From Welwitschia mirabilis (taxonomy: Eukaryota; Gnetophyta; Gnetopsida; Welwitschiales): a stretch of DNA of 24,137 nt. The DNA lies in assembly GCA_051453625.1 (NCBI GenBank), contig JBOZIK010000001.1:135791811-135815947 (forward strand), written 5' to 3'. Shown piece by piece: positions 8,659 to 20,477 of the stretch. The position numbers were made by a program, and so were the translations under genes. The notes beneath the pieces were generated by a model. That model saw only the letters and a list, made by a program, of their open reading frames with translations. It did not search any database and was not told the origin of the DNA. Numbering within the stretch: position 1 is the stretch's first letter; every line of letters begins with the position of its first letter.

Positions 8659-11430
8659 ATGATTATTTTACTTTGGAATAAGGATGAAACCTCCTATAAG
8701 AAGAAATCGTTACTTTGCTTAATCAGAGAGTGGTAAGTGGATTTAGTTTGTATTCAGGAAACAAAATTATCATCTCGAGAGCTCTAGAGGCCTCAAAGAA
8801 CTATTAGCACATCTTAGTAGCAAGTATAGATAGATAGAAAGCTTTAATTATTATTAATATATTATCTTTTAATGTGCTATAAATCAATATTTAACATCAC
8901 TATTCAATTGGATTATATGGACTTAACTAATTTTTATGCCTTTCAAAATCATCAAATAAGTTTTGAGATTCTTTAGGATTTAATAGGAAGAAGTAGTAGT
9001 CATTATTGGGTACAATGGGACTTTAGTCAATGTCTCTATAGTTGGAAGAAGTTGGATATTAATCATTGGAACAAATTTGAAGTAAATAAGTGTATTCAAC
9101 TATCCCAAGAAATATAAATGTATGTTATGAACCTCTTAAACAGTGGGTTAATCTTATCTAATCAAAGATGAGACACTAATAGGATCTACACAAGAATTGA
9201 TAAGCTTAGGTTTCATAGAAGATGATTAATTCTATAGATTATCCTTTCAGAGGTATACCTAGGATAGATTTTGATCATAGAACCACCCTTCTACAAATGG
9301 GGACAAAGTCACCTTGCCATTATAGTTTTACATTAGAGAGGTATTAGCTAAATAAAGAAATCCTAGATGAGTTGATATAGGAAATATGAAGCTAATATGA
9401 TGGAACTAATTCATAGATGTTCCTTTTAAGGTTTCTAATCACTTGAAGATGAGAATTAAGGCCCAGATCCAGGATGATAGAGCCAATTTCAAAACCAGAA
9501 AGTAAAGATTTAACAAACTAGTTAGAGAAAATTCGACATTTGAAGGAGGTAAATCCAAATTATGATAAAGAAACAAAAACTCTCATGTAGTTGCATGAGG
9601 TGTATATAAATGAAGAAATTTATTGTAGGCCATAGTCTAGGTCAAATGGTTGAAAGAAGATTAATGATCTTAAAGTTCTTCTTTTGAAGAGATCAAAAGT
9701 AGAAACACGAAGTAAATAATAAGGTTAAAAATGAATGGTAGAAAAATTATAGATGAAAAAACAATAGTTAGAAACTTTGAAAATTACTATAAAGAACTAT
9801 TAAGAGACTAAAGGGAAATTCCTAGAAACATTAAGATCAAAAGAAACCTACATAGAGAAGATAATTTATAAAAGATTTTATGAAATAGAAAATTTGAGAT
9901 GCCATTAAAAGCATTAAAGATAATACAAGTCTAGGTACAAATGGATGGCTAGCTAATTTTTATATGAAATTTATTAGTTATTTTCTAGAAAACACAATAG
10001 ACATGGTGAATGATATGTTACAAAGGAGTAGCAATTTAAAGAAAATCAATTATATTGATATCACTATTATTTTGAAAAAGGAGGTCATGGTTATCCCATA
10101 ATACTTTAGACTAATTAGAATGTGTAAGGTGATTTATAACATTCTTACTAAAGCATTGATTTGTAGAGTTGCCTTTCTTCTTTCCAGACTGGATCTATTG
10201 TAAGTAGGTTTTGTCAAAATGAGGTACATCTAGGACAAAATCATTCTTAACCATGAATTAATTCAAATCTATAGATGATACATACTTTTAGTAATGTTTA
10301 TTAGACGAACTACACTAAAATATTATGACATAATTATCTAGAAAGCCTTAGAAGGCATCACAATGAAGAAAGCGTTCTCTCCTAAGTATGCAGAATTAAT
10401 GCTAAATTTCTAGAAAACTATGAAATTTTAGTTTAAATCAATGAAAAAAAAACTATGGTTCCTTTGAATCAAATCAAGACTTGAGATAAGGAAATCCATT
10501 GTCATCTTAACTTTTTGTTTTACTGATGGATACTGTGAGGTTTTCTTTAAAAAATAATAAAGCAAAAGAAATATTCATATGTAATTAAATTCTTTTGAAT
10601 AATCACTATGTAGATAATACTACTTTAGATAACAATGAATCTAGATATGATGCTATAGAAAAGTAAATTGTATTTAGGAGTTTGCAGATTATATGAGTCT
10701 TCATGTTAATTAGTATAAATCTAAAATATCCTTTTTAATAGTGACATACATAGGAAAAAAATTATTGTTAATGAAATAGACATGAATTAAGGATTAAAAA
10801 ATGATATTTACTAAGGTATTCCAATGAACCTCTAGTCAAAATGTAATACCTACAAGAAGCTGCTAGAAATATTAAGAAAACTTATATAGAGTGGTGTAGT
10901 AGATATGTACCTACTTAAGCTAAAGATATCCTACTTAATGCTCACATTAGATTATAGCTAGATATACTATAGCCATAATCACTTCACTTAAAAAAAGCAA
11001 TTAATTAATAAAAATTTTAAAAGACTCTTTTAGTTAGGAGAAAAGAAAAAATCCCAATTTCATCTTGCCAAGTATGTGGAAATCAGTGGACCTAAGGAAT
11101 CAATTGGCTTAGAAATTAATAACATTAAAGATAGAAACTTGCTTAGGTACTGAAGAATTATCTAGAGGCTAAACACTGATGAGGATTTGCAACATATGCT
11201 AAAGTAGTGTAGTTCCACCTTGTGAAAAAATATTGGAAAACTCATCAAATTTTAGATATTCTAGGAGTGAGGAGATACTGATCAAATAGATAAGCTCTAG
11301 CTACAAAATACAATAAAGAAGATTTTACACTATAATTATGAAAAGGGTTGTTACTAAAGAAAATGAAGATCTTCTTTGATGATGGATAGATTACAATGTT
11401 AGGGTATAATGATGCCTTAATCTTACATGA
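8659..11430 (+). pseudogene. L1 ORF2 remnant: endonuclease and reverse transcriptase
   Basis: The start ATG 8659 fits: the next residues (IILLWN) match the opening of the APE-like endonuclease with its Asn, and VCIQETKLSS (8743-8772) carries the catalytic Glu. About 9014-9060 (WDFSQCLYSWKK) matches the 'GDFN..L...E' segment. The RT runs in one frame from about 9901 (SIKDNTSLGTNGW) through FRLIRMCKVIYNILTK (about 10109) to 10278 with four stops. Then LR*GNPLSS*LF (10481-10515) and the active-site box YVDN (10607-10618), where an Asp of the normal xADD is Asn. After the RT, GPKESIGLEINNIKDRNL (about 11088) and a Trp-rich region follow. The enzyme would nick target DNA and copy L1 RNA into it. 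The active site is destroyed and stops are numerous. Confidence 0.87.
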
Positions 11431-11691
11431 TGTGTAATGATAGGATATAAGTTTTATATCTCTTATAAATTATACATTAGCCTTAACCTATTAGAGTTTA
11501 TATGGTTAGAAATATCATCAATTAATAAGTTAGGAGATTTAAAAGCATAGGAATTTGTGTATATTTCAAAAAGTTATATTAAAACTCACTTAAGAAGATA
11601 AGAGGTTCAAATGATAGTGGAGAAAAATTGTTTTCATTAGCATGGGGAAAAGCCCCAACTATAAATTAGACTCCATCACGAGATACAAGTA
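11431..11691 (+). other. Probable decayed L1 tail or unassigned
   Basis: This stretch lies downstream of recognisable L1 ORF2. A weak fragment (SINKLGDLKA near 11525) could belong to the ORF2 C-terminus, but the usual His/Cys-rich C-terminal motif is not visible. A small hairpin, GGGG-AAAAG-CCCC, lies at about 11643. Confidence 0.4.
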
Positions 11692-12015
11692 ATGTATCGA
11701 ACTCTAAGACTTCATCATTTAGATAAGGTGAAAGATAATGCTAGGCAAACAGAGTGGCTTACAAAGATATACCATGATGGAATTATTTAGGCCTTGGAGA
11801 GAAGACAACATGACTTTTTAAAAAATTCAGATAACTATAACATGGGACTTGATTACTACATCCTTGAGGGTTTTAAATAAGGGAGAAATGTTGTTCCTCG
11901 ATTCAAAAGGATAGATGTAGTAGCTTATTTTTATGGAAGGAAACTAGTCTTCTTAAATATGAACATTTATCAAAAATCATCCTTCCTTAGCCATGATAAC
12001 CTTAAGCAGAAATGA
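11692..12015 (+). pseudogene. Unrecognised reading frame with two internal stops
   Basis: From ATG 11692 to TGA 12013 one frame runs 107 codons broken only by a TAG and a TAA, an unusually clean stretch for this window. Its composition is balanced and protein-like, not AT-driven: NARQTEWLTKIYHDGII, stop, ALERRQHDFLKNSDNYNMGL, then LEGF, a stop, GRNVVPRFKRIDVVAYF. Both stops could come from Gln codons by a single C-to-T change. I do not recognise the family. It could be the C-terminus of the L1 just upstream, an exon-like host gene fragment captured by a transposon, or coding sequence of another element. No promoter or splice site was identified. Confidence 0.45.
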
Positions 12016-13004
12016 TCAAGATGTGCTAGATTCAATTAGGAATGATCCTAAGCTAAAAGATGTGCACTTCTATTTTTAAGATTTCTAAGAGATGAATTTT
12101 TTATTAATATCTTACCTTTTTTTTATTAAAAAAGGAACAGGGGAGTTATGCCTATTGAAAGATAACTACAAAATATGACAATATTATAAGTGAAAAATAG
12201 GCCCAAATTTAGTAAGAACAGAGTAAAAAGTAATTTAAAGTAAATGACAAAGGTCCTCTAATCTAAACCTTATGGCAGATGTATTTTGGTGGTAATTCTT
12301 AGGGTCTCATCCTTTGAGTTTTAAAAGTTCTTTCCCAATTCAAGAAAATAAAAGTAGTAGTAAGTAAAAGTTCCATAGATGAATGAGGAAAAGGGATCTT
12401 CCTTGCATTCTAAAGAGAAAGATTAGTATCTTCTAGATGCAAATGTACCAAGCTTAGATGCTTTATGTTTGGCCTCATGTTTCCTTCTCTTTCTTATAAA
12501 AGAAGTCCTCCTTTCCCTTCCATTATTATTAACTCATTTTGGGATGAATATAATTTTAACAAGGAGGAAACCCTACTTAAGTCCACTGGGACATCTCTCA
12601 ACTCAATTTTAAAATTATCTGTTTAAAATATTGGACTTGTTACATTATGTCATGGAGAAAAAGATCATTCATAAGCATCATACCCTATTGTTAAAACTCC
12701 AACTTAATAGATCCATGGTAAGTTTAATAGATGAAAACGTGTGATTTGTCAACAAAATAGCACTCAATGGTGTGAAATCTACTTAAGTTCCAACATAGGA
12801 AGAAATACCCCTTATTCAAGGCCACACATAGCCCTTTCAAAATTTAGTGGTAGACTTAATACTATAGGCATGCTAAGTGTCTTTCTTGCTAGTTGGATTT
12901 TCATCATCTTTTGCAGTTCATTTTTTATTATATCTTGTGATAGGAAGACTTTTCCTTGCTTAGAAGTTTTTGTATCATGGAATTAGTCTATTTCAAAGGA
13001 CACA
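12016..13004. other. Region before the second plus-strand copia, possibly its LTR and leader
   Basis: No protein domain can be supported. TATAAAAG at 12495-12502, after a pyrimidine-rich run and before GTCCTCCTTTCCC, looks like an LTR core promoter and is placed where the 5' LTR of the following copia would be expected. An 81-codon plus frame (12741-12986) is open but matches nothing known; copia gag would be expected here and may be decayed beyond recognition. Confidence 0.4.
12495..12502 (+). promoter_or_regulatory. TATA-box-like element
   Basis: TATAAAAG within TTCTTATAAAAGAAGTCC. Its placement ahead of a plus-strand copia pol makes it a candidate LTR promoter, but in sequence this AT-rich a chance match is easily possible. 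Confidence 0.35.
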
Positions 13005-15260
13005 ATATCCTTACTAGCTTTATAGTTTTATTGGATTCTTTAACCATCCAAATATCATGTCTTTTTAAAGGATTTTATTATGGTAGAACAACCTTGTTTA
13101 TAAATAAAGTTTACTTTATTAATAAAATCAAAATTTTCCCAAAAATAATAAAAATAATGCTTTAAATGTTTTATCAAAAATATGAATTGATTTTAATGAG
13201 TAGGTTAAAGAAGTTTTTATCCCAATAATAAACTAGAAATAATAAATTACACATCTTAATCCTTAAAAATGTGTTACATGTGTCAAAATTTCACTATGAA
13301 CCTAAGGTCTATATTTGTATTAATTGAAAATAGTTTAATAACATATTCCATACATAATAATAAAATATTATTAGGTCAACTCTTTATTGGAGTTAGAATA
13401 CTAGTAATAGGAAGTTACATTAAGGAAATATATGTATTTGACATTGATTTGATCTGTATTATATGTAATGAAATGAATATACCTTAGTGGAATATAAGAT
13501 TAGCTCATTTCAATAATGAAACCATTCTAATCATGTACAAGAAATTTCCCAATTCCACAAAATTGAATATCTTATAAATTTTCATTTTATGAATCTTGTT
13601 AAAAAGGTAACCTGAATCAAAAGATACTTATTATAGCAAATTTAGATACTACAAAAGTACTAAAAGTACTTCATAATGCTCTCTATGAGCCAAGTAAATA
13701 AAATATTCCTAATGATCAAGTAAATTTTATAACCTTTATTAATAATTTATTGTAAATAACATTAGTATAATGTATCAAATTTAAGTATAATGTTTTAGAA
13801 GCACTTGAAAACTTTAAATTTGAATTTAAACATGAGAAATGAGATTTAATTAAGACATTAGGAACATGTTAGATAAGATAATACTGATGTATAGGATTTT
13901 ATTTCATATTTTCATTTCTCTAAAATAACTAAAAAAAACTAGATGATATACTTAAATCAAAGAAAGGATTAAAAAGAAATAATGGATCCCTCATGGAAAT
14001 GATTAGAATTTCCTTCCACAATGCAAAGGTACCCAAGTACTTATGGATATGGGTAGTAAAATTTTTAGTCTAATTTACAATCAATTACTAATAAAAATGT
14101 AGTTTGAAAAAGAGATGTCTTTCCATCACATGAGATCATTTAATTGTCCATGTCACTATCATGTACTTATAAACAAAAGACATAAGTTACAAAATAATGT
14201 TCGTCTCACTTTATTAGTTGATATTTAGAAAATAGTAGAACCTATTGAGTTTGAAATGTTTTCAAATAAAGGCTAGAGTTATTCAAAGATGTGATCTTTA
14301 ATGAAGAAGATTTTTCAACTCACAATTTCCTAAGTAATCTTCACATAAAATCCACATTGCTTAGAATAAAAATAAATGAGCTATAATAAATAGAACCAAA
14401 GAATCAAGATAAATTTCATATGATAAATCTGTAAAGAATTTACATATCAAGTTTTCCATGAAGTATAGCAAAGATCATATGGTAATAAATGAAGAAAGAG
14501 GTTATAAATCATGAGCAAAGCTATAAGTTTCTAGTGATTGTTAGATTATCACAGTAGAAAACCACAAGAATTACACTTGTAATTATGAGTCCTTAGGGAT
14601 GAATAAATTAAAATCATAAATTAAACAAGTAAAAGGGAAAAAATATCAAAATCATTAAATGCATCAAGTATTTATAAATATAAAATTGTTAAAAAGGCTT
14701 TACAAACTAAAAACAGGAAGAGCAAGAAATGAAAGCCAAGATGAATAATCAACTTGATATGTGTACATGGAACATAATAGAAAGGCATAAGAAGATAAAA
14801 GTAATATAGAGAAAATGGATTTTTAGAACTAAAATTAATCTAATGATTGAATTAATAAGTATAAAATAAGTATTATGATTAAACAATATTTTCTAAAAAA
14901 GAAATTAAGTATAATGAAACATCTATTATGATAGCCAAAATTCTCATTATAAAAAATCTTAAGTTTGTACTTAGAGAGACTGATAACTCTACTATATAGA
15001 TGTTAAGAAAACTCTTGAATATAAAATTAGAACAAGAGGTATACATGGAATAGCTAGAAGGCTTTATAGCTAATCTAATGAAACAAGTATGAAATCTAAA
15101 TAAGATTATACATAGTCTTGAGCAATCTCCTCACTCATTGTAAACTAATATAAACTCATATCCTCTTTTAATAAAATTTAACAAACCTAAAGTTTAAAAA
15201 CCACGATGTGTGACATAAAGATGAAAGAAGGAAAAAGCTAATGAATTTATACAGTGATTT
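13005..15260 (+). pseudogene. pol: Second Ty1/copia pol remnant: protease, integrase, reverse transcriptase
   Basis: LLDSLTIQISC (about 13030) sits where the protease DSG motif should be. Then LKNVLHVSKFHY (about 13266) and, after a frameshift, an open frame 13269-13487 ending YVFDIDLICIICNEMNIP. Past a TAG this continues as WNIRLAHFNNETIL, the pre-integrase zinc region. Integrase follows with TTKVLKVLHNALYEPS (about 13650), EALENFKFEFKHEK (about 13797), NGSLMEMIRISFHNAKVPKY (about 13980) and a Cys-His segment near 14130. FKDVIFNEEDFS (about 14284) is the connector landmark. RT is represented by WIFRTKINL (about 14818), IDVKKTLEYK (about 14998) and LEQEVYME, stop, LEGFIA (about 15027), ending near LEQSPH (about 15117). 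RT tail and RNase H would lie in or past the N gap. Frameshifts and stops are everywhere; it differs in sequence from the minus-strand copia at 4.6-6.2 kb. Confidence 0.85.
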
Positions 15261-15408
15261 GTTACTTTTATGGGATCTATATAGTTGTAGTTACAAAGCC
15301 TAATGTATAGTATGTTTTGTTATTTGAATGGAAACTAAAGAAAAATGTAACACCCCTACATAATTCTATAGTATTTACAAGTTCATTAAATGATAAAGTA
15401 CCCAGGGG

Positions 15409-15855
15409 NNNNNNNNNNNNNNNNNNNNNNNNNNNNNNNNNNNNNNNNNNNNNNNNNNNNNNNNNNNNNNNNNNNNNNNNNNNNNNNNNNNNNNNNNNNN
15501 NNNNNNNNNNNNNNNNNNNNNNNNNNNNNNNNNNNNNNNNNNNNNNNNNNNNNNNNNNNNNNNNNNNNNNNNNNNNNNNNNNNNNNNNNNNNNNNNNNNN
15601 NNNNNNNNNNNNNNNNNNNNNNNNNNNNNNNNNNNNNNNNNNNNNNNNNNNNNNNNNNNNNNNNNNNNNNNNNNNNNNNNNNNNNNNNNNNNNNNNNNNN
15701 NNNNNNNNNNNNNNNNNNNNNNNNNNNNNNNNNNNNNNNNNNNNNNNNNNNNNNNNNNNNNNNNNNNNNNNNNNNNNNNNNNNNNNNNNNNNNNNNNNNN
15801 NNNNNNNNNNNNNNNNNNNNNNNNNNNNNNNNNNNNNNNNNNNNNNNNNNNNNNN
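15409..15855. other. Assembly gap, 447 N
   Basis: 447 undetermined bases, flanked by GGGG on the left and CCCCC followed by a run of A on the right. Open frames that cross the gap are artefacts. The non-round size suggests an estimated gap. It removes the 3' part of the copia element on the left. Confidence 0.95.
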
Positions 15856-16900
15856 CCCCCAACAAAAAAAAAAAAAAAGATGTATCAAAATGTTTCTAAG
15901 GATATATTTTATCCCATCATTATGAAATATCAAATGAGACGAAGTGGGTAATACAAATATTATGTTCTCAATTCATAATGTTAGATCTAAACTATTGTAT
16001 TACCTCTTAATATACACAATGATATAACTTTGAAATAGAATTAGGATTTCATAAGAAACATATACAAGATAATTGCTTAAGGATCTAATGTTAATAATGT
16101 AAAAATTAAAATCAATGGTTATTAATCCAAGAGATAAGCTAAAATTAATGGAACTTAAGCTTCTTGCACCAACTCATTTTGTATAAATAAACAATTTGCA
16201 AATAAATGGTAAACTAGTCTACTTTAGAAATTTCAAATCTAATATAAATCTTTAATAAACTTACTATCTAGATTCATGTAAAAACCAATAAAAATTTATC
16301 TAAATTAAGCACAAGACCCATTTGAAATGTTTAAGGAACTCATGATTTACATTAATAAAGATATTAAATAATCTCTAATAAGAATTTTAATAATTAAAAT
16401 TTTATAAAATTAGTAAATAGCTGTAAATTATATAAATGATTAGATCACATTAGAGTAAATAAATACTACATTAGACATATATTATAATGTTTTTAAATTA
16501 TTGAATTAGAATTGAACCTTACATTTAATAAGGAACTTTACAAATTAAAGAATAATGAGTTTGATAACACATCAATTTTACAGAAATGAAGTCTCACTTT
16601 ACTAAAATAGTAATAGTTCCCCTTCCATCTCTTGTTTTAGTCTTAGACTAGGATCAATGTTAAAGACATGAACTATGACATTAGCCCTTCTTTTAAGGCC
16701 CTTGTGGATTAGCCAAGATTGTTGTTAGTTACATCCATCTAGTTTTTCCATCCCAACCTAATACCATAGGCTTAGGAACCAAGATGAAGGAATACAATGT
16801 TATAATTGAAGGTTCAGGTCCTTTTGTTATATAATAGTTACTTACATAATAATTACACTTAGTAAATAATCACTTAACCACAAAGTAATTTTGGAACATT
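15856..16900. other. Unassigned AT-rich stretch, probably includes the chromovirus 3' LTR
   Basis: No protein domain is visible. Because the minus-strand chromovirus ends with a polypurine tract at about 16921-16903, its 3' LTR should start near 16899 and extend leftwards, with the minus-strand sequence opening TGTTCCAAAATTACTTTG. I could not find a matching copy beyond the gag end at about 21050, so the LTR length and the left end of the element are unknown. Confidence 0.45.
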
Positions 16901-16902
16901 AA

Positions 16903-16921
16903 ATTCCTTTCCTTTTAATTT
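16903..16921 (-). promoter_or_regulatory. Polypurine tract of the chromovirus
   Basis: On the minus strand AAATTAAAAGGAAAGGAATT follows the pol 3' end (GGACAAGATCAG) and precedes TTAATGTTCCA, the probable LTR start. Tekay/Del elements have a purine tract at this position shortly after the chromodomain. Confidence 0.55.
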
Positions 16922-17084
16922 CTGATCTTGTCCTCAAGCTAAGACCCTTCAGTGGATGGACCGCTTACACTTATATTTGTTGTTATTCATCTTTAGTATT
17001 CATTACTATTTCTATAATAAATTCATTAACATGAATAATAATTAAGTATAAAAAAATAAACATACAATTTATAATTGGCCTAAT

Positions 17085-20000
17085 TTTTTATTTAATAGCT
17101 GGAAAAGGATCTATCTCATGAACTCTTTATTCTCCCATGTATTTTGATTATAACAAGTCTGTCTAATCAATACTTTTACAATGGTCTTATTCTAGAGTTT
17201 TTCAGTGTAGCTATTTAGAATTTATTCTGGTTGGATGTCTAAAGCAAGATTTTCTTTCAACAAGATATGTTTCTAATCAAGTATATAATATTGAAATCTG
17301 TCTTCATAATATGGTTTTAGTAAACTAACTTGAAATACTATGTCAATTCTTGATAACTTCAGTGGTAACTCCAATTTATATGCTAAGTTTCTAATTCAGT
17401 CCATAATCTTGAATGAACTATAGTATCGAGAAGGAAACTTGTAATAATTTCAAATCTTAATTAGAGCTTATTTTTAGTTTGACTTATAAGAGAACTTAAT
17501 CCTCTACTTGAGAGATTCTACTAGAATACTTTTGGTTATAAAATCTCTTATATCTATCTTATGCTATTTTTACTTATCTCTTAATTTAATTTTTATGATT
17601 TCCTCTACCACCCTTACTTTAGAGTTATTCATTCTTATCTATATTCACATAGGAGTTAATCATATTACTAGGGTGGAATAATTTCTTTCATACATGGCCT
17701 CAAATATTGAATATTGTATATATGTATAAAAATTTTGGTTGTAGATAAATTCCATCAAGTATAAATAGATCTCCTAGTTTATGAGTTTTCTTACCACATA
17801 ACATTAAAATATCTCCTCCAGAATTTGATTAATTTTCTTTATCTATCTATCCATTTCAAGGTGGTAAGTGGTATTAAAATGAAGCTTAGTCCCAAGAGGA
17901 TGGAAGAATATTTACCAAAATTATAATAAGAATTTAGAATCTCAGTCTAAGAAAATGATCTATGATACTTCATGTAATCTAAAGATTTCCTGTATGAAGT
18001 GCAAAATTAATTCTTCTACAATGTTTATACTCTTAACTGAGATAAAATGGATTATCTTTGTTAATTGTCAATGTAAAATAAAATGAAGTCATGGTGTTTT
18101 TTTATGAGTGGGATACATATAATGAAATCAATTGAAATTTCCTCCCCATTCCATTTAGCTATGTTGAGGGCTTGAAGAAGTATTAATACTCTTCTTTGCT
18201 TATTTTTCACTTGTTGATGAATTAGAAGTTCTTGATGTATTCATTTAGATCTGCTTTCATCCTTGGTCAGAAACAATATTTTCTTAGTATGTGATAATTT
18301 TATATAATATCTAAAAATCATGCATAAGGTACTTTCTACATTTTGAACATCAATATCCTTCTCCATTCACCTTAGGAAATACACAATTATCTTTTTTTAA
18401 TAACTAACTATCTTATAAGGTTGTAAAAGTCTTTATACTTTGTTCTTCCTATGATAAAAAAAATACTTCTTTGAAATATGCATTACTAGACAAATGATTC
18501 TTTAGGTATCTCAAAATATTGAAGGTCATAGTGATGATAAGCATACACCATATTTGGCTTAAAGCATCTATTACTTTATTTTATTTTCCTGATGTACTCT
18601 AGAGATTGAAGTCATATTTGGCTAAAAGTTAACCTCATCTTTCTTATCTTATGTTTAACAATTATTATCTTTAAAATTATTTCAAAATATTATGATCTAT
18701 CTTTAGTAGGAATTTATACCAAAGTAAGTAATGTCACTAAAATTCTAGAGCATGCACCATGGATAATAGTTATAGGTCACAAACTAGGTATTTATTTTCA
18801 TGATGGCTTAGTTTTTTAGGTTTGTATGCCATTACCCTTTCTTTTGGACTTAATAATACACCAATCCCTTGAATAGAGGTATTTGTGGTAACCCTAAATT
18901 GGCCATTCATATTTGTGATTTTCAAAATAAGTATCAATATTAATAGAATCTTTATTCTTAGGAAGACTTCCTTATACATAGGAGTAAATTTGAAGGTCGC
19001 CGTAGCTTTTGTTAAGTCTATGACTAGAGTTATCAACTGAGAAAAATATCAAAATGAATCTTCGATAGAATCCTATCAATCCTAAGAAACTTTGGATCTT
19101 TATTAAACTTTTCAAATCAGGCCATTATCTTATGGCTTGAACTTTTGTAAGATTTTTTACAATTCCTTGTTTAAAGATAATGTATTCTAAGTAATTTACT
19201 TATATTTAGGAAAAATCACACTTGCTCAATTTAGCCTTGAGATCATGGTATTCTAATACTTTTAAAACTTTATTAAAGTGGTCCACATGTATCTTCCCAT
19301 TAAATAAACTAGAATGTCATCCAAGACTACTATCATAAATTTATCTAGATATGAATGAAAAACATCATTCATTAAAATCATGAAGGTTGTACGTGTATTA
19401 GTGAATGTAGATGGAATTACCACAAATTCATAGAATTCATATCTCATTCAAAATATTATTTTATGAACATCTTCTTCTTCAATTCTTGTTAGGTGATATC
19501 CTGATCTTAGGTTAATTTTTAAAAAGAATTCTACTCTCTATAATTGATCAAGAAGATCATCAATTTTAGGTAGAGAATACTTTTTTTTTATTAAGATCTT
19601 ATTCAATTACTAGTAGTTAATGCATAGTATTAAGGTATAATATTTCTTCTTGATGAATAAGGGAAGGCATCCTAGGGATATATACTTAGGTTAATTTTTC
19701 CTTCTAACAGAAGTTATTCTTATTCAAGTTTTAACTCTCTGAGCTTTGTTACTGAGAATTTGTATGGAGTCCTTACCACTGGTTATGCTTTAGGAATTAA
19801 GTCAATGGTGTGCTATACTTTTTCCTTTTTTTATAGATGGTAGAGTTATACTTTATTTAAAAACTTTATGCAACTATTGTAATCCTTTTGGAATAACATG
19901 CTATGAACTTGTAATTTTTTGTTAATTATTACTAGGAACAACTATCTAAACATCACTGCCTTTTTGATTTATTTTCTACTAGCTAAGAAGATCTTATTAT

Positions 20001-20110
20001 TCTTTCCCTTTCCCTTAAACATTTGGTTCCTAAATAAGGATGAAACTATTAGGGTTTTTAACAAAAATTTATCTTAATGTTGTAGTTAACCAGAAAGAAC
20101 ATCCATAGCT
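17085..20110 (-). pseudogene. pol: Chromovirus pol remnant: protease tail, RT, RNase H, integrase, chromodomain
   Basis: Reading leftwards: an AMDVLSG segment after the protease (about 20100); RT opening HTIDLIPKA (about 19820) and PVVRTPYKFS; KYSLPKIDDLLDQL (about 19575) and LRSGYH (about 19510); MRYEFYEFVVIP (from 19447); active site VLDDILVY (19327-19304) with both Asp intact. RNase H covers 19036-18770 with FKFTPMYKEVF, VTTNTSIQGIGVLLSP and ERVMAYKPKKLSHHENKYLV; the Asp expected in the TDAS-type box is Asn (codon 18883-18881). Integrase shows EEISIDFIICIPL (about 18130), LGTKLHFNTTYHLEMDR (from 17896), INQILEEIF, and AYKLELPLKLSRIDIVFQVS (about 17390). The chromodomain-like segment is at about 17247-17105 (LALDIQPE, then IVKVLIRQ and NTWENKEFMR). 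It would copy and insert the element, with the chromodomain steering it to heterochromatin. Many stops. Confidence 0.9.
17105..17247 (-). other. Chromodomain-like segment
   Basis: After the integrase C-terminus (FQVSLLKPY) the minus-strand frame reads LALDIQPE, a stop, ILNSYTEKL, then TIVKVLIRQTCYNQNTWENK. The pattern I.VKVLW...-x-TWE is the core of Tekay/Del chromodomains. The stop fits a Gln codon changed by C to T. This assigns the element to the chromoviruses. Confidence 0.7.
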
Positions 20111-20477
20111 ATTGATGGTGAGGATGTAAAATTGGTCTCTAAATTTAAGATTTTGAATTAATTTTATCAATATTCCTATTCTAACTTGTGATAGGATGTT
20201 TCCTCCTACTATTCCTATAAAAGATTTAGATTCTTAGAAGTAAGTGATATTTAATTTTTAAAATAAGGAAGATGAGATAAGTTGTAAAAAACATAACTAT
20301 TAATTAAAATAAAACCCAAAAATAAAGAATAAAGCCTAGTAATTCTATAATAACAAATTAATTTATTACTAAATATATATGAACTATGATGTATACTCTT
20401 TTTGTAGGTGGCCTTAGATCTAGTTGTCTCTAAAGTTAATTATGAACTGTAAGTAGAGTCCCAAAGCCTCTAAATGG

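Larger units (their letters stand above)
7320..11430 (+). mobile_element. Plant L1 LINE, decayed, near full length
   Basis: A plus-strand non-LTR retrotransposon with the normal plant L1 order. It has a G-rich leader (about 7320-7528, many GGTGGTGG and GTAGCAG runs, unlike the AT-rich surroundings), ORF1 with a DUF4283-like domain and zinc knuckle (7529-8546), a spacer of about 110 bp, then ORF2 with endonuclease (from 8659) and reverse transcriptase (about 9895-10740) and a C-terminal region traceable to about 11430. Neither a 3' poly(A) tail nor a target-site duplication could be placed, so both ends are approximate. Many stops and frameshifts rule out activity. Confidence 0.82.

Noticed and set aside
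15277-15933. Long open frames of 159-218 codons on both strands
   Set aside because: They are open only because they cross 447 undetermined bases.
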